Positions 34,436 to 38,170 of a stretch of DNA of 38,170 nucleotides are shown one piece after another (position 1 is the first letter of the stretch; each line of letters starts with the position of its first letter). Origin of the DNA: Aestuariirhabdus haliotis (lineage in GTDB: Bacteria > Pseudomonadota > Gammaproteobacteria > Pseudomonadales > Aestuariirhabdaceae); the NCBI RefSeq assembly GCF_023509475.1, contig NZ_JAKSDZ010000030.1, positions 1 through 38,170 of the forward strand, given 5' to 3'. Below the pieces are notes generated by a model, which saw only the letters and a program-made list of their open reading frames with translations, was not told the origin of the DNA and did no database searches. Position numbers and translations under genes: made by a program.

Positions 34436-34766
34436 TACGGTAGTCCTGACTGTATTACAAAGAAGGCCAGATTGGCTAATTATCAAGACGTGTCCCTACG
34501 TCAAGTAACAGAGCTATTTAGCGATAAATGCTACAGCTCATATAGCAAAAGACGATACCAGATTTATGTGATGATGAAACCCATCCCGGGAAAAACGGCT
34601 GGAACAAGACGGATTAAAGGGAAAAATGAGCGAAATTTAAACGATAGCGCCCTTTTATAAGGACGAAGAGAGCTGCAAACTATTGTACGATAGCCTCTCA
34701 TAACCTTTGATACCGGCTGGACTTTCAAAACCACCCGGAATCAAAGGTAACAGCTCTTGGGGCAGA
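34436..34766. other. Intergenic region before fghA end, no supported gene
   Basis: This 331-bp gap lies between the GGDEF-EAL start and the fghA stop. Its only clear structure is the 14-bp imperfect inverted repeat at 34703-34748. A short frame near 34472-34660 has no ribosome site or recognisable content. Confidence 0.6.
34703..34748 (-). terminator. Inverted repeat after fghA, possible terminator
   Basis: ACCTTTGATACCGG and CCGGAATCAAAGGT form a 14-bp stem with one A-A mismatch around an 18-nt loop. It starts 19 nt beyond the fghA stop on the minus strand. There is no strong U-tract, so it may be a weak terminator or a 3'-end protecting hairpin. Confidence 0.45.
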
Positions 34767-35615
34767 TTAGCCCAGACAACGCCAGTGAAAACGCAGATGA
34801 TCCTCGATAAAGCTGGCGATAAAATAATAGCTGTGGTCGTAACCCGGCTGCATCCTCAGCTCTAACGGATAACGGCTGCTCAGAGCCGCGGACTTAAGCG
34901 CTTCCGGTTTCAACTGCTGTTCGAGGAAATCATCGGCCTCACCCTGATCCACCAGCACCGGCAACTGAATCGGCCCTTTTGCGGTGGCCATAAGTTCACT
35001 GGCATCATACTGTTCCCACTCTTTTTCATCCGTCCCCAAATAGGCGCCGAAGGCCTTTTGCCCCCAGGGACAATCGCATGGGTTACTGATCGGGCTAAAA
35101 GCACTGATGCTGCGATAACGCTGGGGATTCTTCAGGCCGATCACCAGTGCGCCATGCCCCCCCATCGAATGACCACTGAGGGCTCGTTCGTTGGTCACCG
35201 GAAATGTCGCTTCGATCAGCGCCGGCAACTCCTCCACCACATAATCGTACATGCGATAGTGCTGGCTCCAGGGAGCCTGGGTAGCATTGACATAAAATCC
35301 GGCTCCCAAACCCAGGTCGTAGGCACCACCGGGATCATCGGCGACGCCTTCGCCCCGGGGGCTGGTATCTGGCGCGACAATGGCCATACCCAGTTCGGCG
35401 GCGATACGCTGAGCGCCGGCTTTTTGCATAAAATTTTCATCGCTGCAGGTCAGGCCCGACAACCAGTACAACACCGGTACCGGCGCTTCAGGCGTAGCGC
35501 CGGGTGGCAAGTAGACAGCAAAGCGCATGGTGCAATTGAGCACCTGGGACTCATGCTGGTATTGCCGATGCCACCCCCCAAAAACGCGATTGTTGCTTAG
35601 TCTTTCAAGCGACAT
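34767..35615 (-). CDS. fghA: S-formylglutathione hydrolase
   Basis: Esterase-fold enzyme of 282 residues that cleaves S-formylglutathione to formate and glutathione, completing formaldehyde removal. Nucleophile Ser150 is in [10 protein letters not shown]; Asp228 lies in DQGEADDFL and His261 in [22 protein letters not shown] and DTSPRGEGV are family blocks. The ATG at 35615 follows AAGGGGG by 5 nt, 10 bp after the frmA stop, so the two genes form an operon. The in-frame codons before it lie in frmA and are not used. Confidence 0.95.
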   Translation of the reverse strand: MSLERLSNNRVFGGWHRQYQHESQVLNCTMRFAVYLPPGATPEAPVPVLYWLSGLTCSDENFMQKAGAQRIAAELGMAIVAPDTSPRGEGVADDPGGAYDLGLGAGFYVNATQAPWSQHYRMYDYVVEELPALIEATFPVTNERALSGHSMGGHGALVIGLKNPQRYRSISAFSPISNPCDCPWGQKAFGAYLGTDEKEWEQYDASELMATAKGPIQLPVLVDQGEADDFLEQQLKPEALKSAALSSRYPLELRMQPGYDHSYYFIASFIEDHLRFHWRCLG

Positions 35616-35625
35616 GGACACCCCC

Positions 35626-36756
<1,131 letters not shown>

Positions 36757-36902
36757 TTAAGCTCGTATTCGAGGCTATCGACAGAGCCGGCTATCGTTCA
36801 ACGAAGCATACGATGAGTGTAGATAAAGCGATCATAAAAACGAATCCAAGCCGGTAAGTACTATTCGGTCGCTGCCTACAATATGTGGGGTGGCTACCGA
36901 GG

Positions 36903-37181
36903 TCAGTTACGATAAATGGTTTCAATCAAATGGTAACCGAAACGGGTTTTAACGGGCCCATGTACGGTTAAAACGGCTTTTTTGAACACCACATCGTCAA
37001 ACGCCTTAACCATCTGTCCGGGACGAAACTCACCCAGGTCACCACCGCGCTTGGCGGAATTGCATTGCGAATGCTTACGCGCCAATTTGGCAAAGTCGGC
37101 GCCTTTGGCGAGTTGTTGCTTCAAGCTATCGGCTTCGGCTTTGGTTTTCACCAGAATGTGACGAGCACTGGCAACGGGCAT
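36903..37181 (-). CDS. ppiC: Peptidyl-prolyl cis-trans isomerase C (parvulin)
   Basis: Single-domain cytoplasmic parvulin of 92 residues (E. coli PpiC 93). [49 protein letters not shown] and [14 protein letters not shown] match the family block by block. It speeds proline isomerisation in protein folding. It lies between frmA and the RNA methyltransferase gene, apparently a single unit. Confidence 0.95.
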   Translation of the reverse strand: MPVASARHILVKTKAEADSLKQQLAKGADFAKLARKHSQCNSAKRGGDLGEFRPGQMVKAFDDVVFKKAVLTVHGPVKTRFGYHLIETIYRN

Positions 37182-37283
37182 GGGTCGTTCTCCTGATCGC
37201 GGGGTTAATACGAAAATGGGTTAAAACCTGAGGCGATGACTCCAGCGTATGCCCGGATAACCGTCAAGCCACTCAATGGAATC

Positions 37284-37808
37284 TTACGAGGGGTTGGCCG
37301 TCTTGACCTTCACCCGGTTATTGGTATCACGCTGCTGACGAATCAGAGCATCGTTGGCCGGGGTACTGCCCCGCTTGGCCAAACGATCATAAAGCAAAAC
37401 ATTGACCGATGCTGCCAGATTCATGCAGCCGATGGTGGGCACATAGACCACCGCGTCGGCACGGTCGATCACCGCCTGGGGCAAAGTACCATCCTCGGGT
37501 CCAAAGGCATAAAAGGCCCGCTCGGGGTGTTCGAATGCCGGTAAGGGCGTCGCCCCCTCGACAATCTCGACACAGACCAGCGCCGCACCTTCGGGGATTT
37601 GGTCTAACAACGAATCAACCGCCGTCAGGGGGATCTTGCCAGCGGCCTTTTTGGTATCGGTATGAAACTTCGCCGCCCGCGCGTAACGCTGGCCGGTGTA
37701 ATGCACCGCGTCGGCGCCATAACAGCCAGCGGCCCGCATCACCGCGCCGACATTGGTCGGGCTCTTGGGGTTGTTCAGGCCAATACAGACCCGAGGGAGG
37801 TTACTCAT
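37284..37808 (-). CDS. TrmH/SpoU-type RNA 2'-O-methyltransferase
   Basis: Knotted (SPOUT) methyltransferase of 174 residues. The SAM-binding knot is formed by NVGAVMRAAGCYGAD, AFGPEDGTL and VPTIGCMNLAASVNVLLYD, all typical of the TrmH family. The target is probably tRNA or rRNA, but which nucleotide cannot be told. The ATG at 37808 is preferred; the frame extends 27 codons further (to 37889) with no family similarity. Repeat copy C begins about 130 bp upstream. Confidence 0.87.
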   Translation of the reverse strand: MSNLPRVCIGLNNPKSPTNVGAVMRAAGCYGADAVHYTGQRYARAAKFHTDTKKAAGKIPLTAVDSLLDQIPEGAALVCVEIVEGATPLPAFEHPERAFYAFGPEDGTLPQAVIDRADAVVYVPTIGCMNLAASVNVLLYDRLAKRGSTPANDALIRQQRDTNNRVKVKTANPS

Positions 37809-37974
37809 TATCAAACGTCCGTTGCCTGCCGGGCAAACGCCGCCCGGCATCATAAAACCTGTCGATGCCCGGCAGCATATACCCGTCAAACCCGTTCTGT
37901 CAGCCCCTTTATTTAGACGATGCAGATTAAGTCAGCGAAGCCTTAGGGCCCTCTGATTAATTCAGATGAGCTCT

Positions 37975-38071
37975 GGCTTTCAGGCGAATTCAGAATCGCG
38001 GCACGCCTTTGCAGTAAGGTCGAGACCTTTCTAAAAAGGCGTAACAACGAGTCTGGGTTTGCCTGAAAGCC
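37975..38071 (+). repeat. Copy C, hairpin unit 1 with nested palindromes
   Basis: Outer arms GGCTTTCAGGC (37975-37985) and GCCTGAAAGCC (38061-38071) pair over 11 bp. Middle arms ACGCCTTT (38003-38010) and AAAGGCGT (38035-38042) pair over 8 bp. The inner AAGGTCGAGACCTT (38016-38029) is a 6-bp hairpin. The inner GTCGAGACCT is shared with copy B, so this is a diverged member of the same unit. Confidence 0.85.
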
Positions 38072-38084
38072 CCGGAGGGCGGGC

Positions 38085-38170
38085 CTAAAAATGGCTTTTC
38101 TCGGTGTTGAAGCCCTTGTCCAGGTCTCGACATGAACGGCAGGCTTCGCCTTGATAAAAGCCATTTTTAG
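38085..38170 (-). repeat. Copy C, hairpin unit 2 (same type as copy B, inverted)
   Basis: Arms CTAAAAATGGCTTTT (38085-38099) and AAAAGCCATTTTTAG (38156-38170) are perfect over 15 bp. A nested GAAGCC (38109-38114) pairs with GGCTTC (38142-38147). The window stops exactly at the end of the right arm. Confidence 0.9.

Larger units (their letters stand above)
37941..38170. repeat. Palindromic repeat family, copy C (composite, cut by window end)
   Basis: This copy starts with the conserved flank CTCTGATTAATTCAGAT (37951-37967). A first hairpin unit (37975-38071) and a second one in opposite orientation (38085-38170) follow. The reverse-complement flank expected after the second unit lies beyond the window. 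From 38074 on, the sequence is the near-identical reverse complement of copy B. It sits upstream of the RNA methyltransferase gene, and 37809-37940 holds nothing that I recognise. Confidence 0.9.

Overview
The window reads as chromosomal DNA of a free-living, probably marine, gammaproteobacterium. The evidence is an RstAB-type two-component system, an E. coli-like nrdA-nrdB-yfaE module with NrdR boxes, a short PpiC parvulin, several c-di-GMP proteins and a CTERM-sorted secreted protein. There is no integrase, transposase, plasmid gene, tRNA or rRNA that I can see. I cannot name the genus.

Layout. Positions 1-90 hold the end of a palindromic repeat (copy A). 262-2668 (minus) is an rstB/rstA-like sensor and regulator pair. 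2669-3426 is a long control region with a DnaA box, two NrdR boxes exactly 31 bp apart, a third NrdR box beside the nrdA start, and an 18-bp perfect palindrome. 3427-7225 (plus) encodes class Ia ribonucleotide reductase (nrdA, nrdB) and its ferredoxin (yfaE). 7232-12034 (minus) holds a PLP-dependent serine/threonine dehydratase-like enzyme, a PilZ protein with a DUF1631-like coiled-coil partner, a haloalkane dehalogenase and a DUF1289 protein. 12279-13331 is an astE-like desuccinylase. 13695-18972 (plus) is a tight five-gene operon: RpiR/SIS regulator, crotonase, ADP-forming acyl-CoA synthetase, second crotonase and a small secreted protein, which looks like an uncharacterised carboxylic acid pathway.

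18989-25199 is a mixed region: orphan periplasmic binding protein, YdcZ-type membrane protein, exported dienelactone hydrolase, GAF-GGDEF cyclase, LprI-like protein, NodB polysaccharide deacetylase and a protein of a family known mainly from T4-like phages. 25253-27198 (minus) has two translationally coupled cobalamin genes (cobC-like decarboxylase and cbiB/cobD). They are followed by a SulP transporter, a two-domain glutaredoxin, repeat copy B, a CTERM protein, a NylB-like serine hydrolase, maiA and a GGDEF-EAL protein. 34767-36738 (minus) is the glutathione-dependent formaldehyde detoxification pair fghA-frmA. ppiC and a TrmH/SpoU-type RNA methyltransferase complete the gene content. 37941-38170 is repeat copy C, which is cut by the window end.

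The most unusual signal is the repeat family. Three copies of a hairpin-forming unit share a conserved flank (core CTCTGATTAATTCAGAT) and long perfect stems. In copy C two related units are joined in inverted orientation, like a REP/BIME cluster or a MITE. Both window ends lie inside this repeat in the same orientation, so the window is probably a contig broken at repeats. Other points to check are a one-residue shift in a metal-ligand motif of NrdB, the duplicated domain around the DUF1631 coiled coil, and the sugar-type regulator heading an acyl-CoA operon. All family assignments are from memory of family motifs; no search was run.
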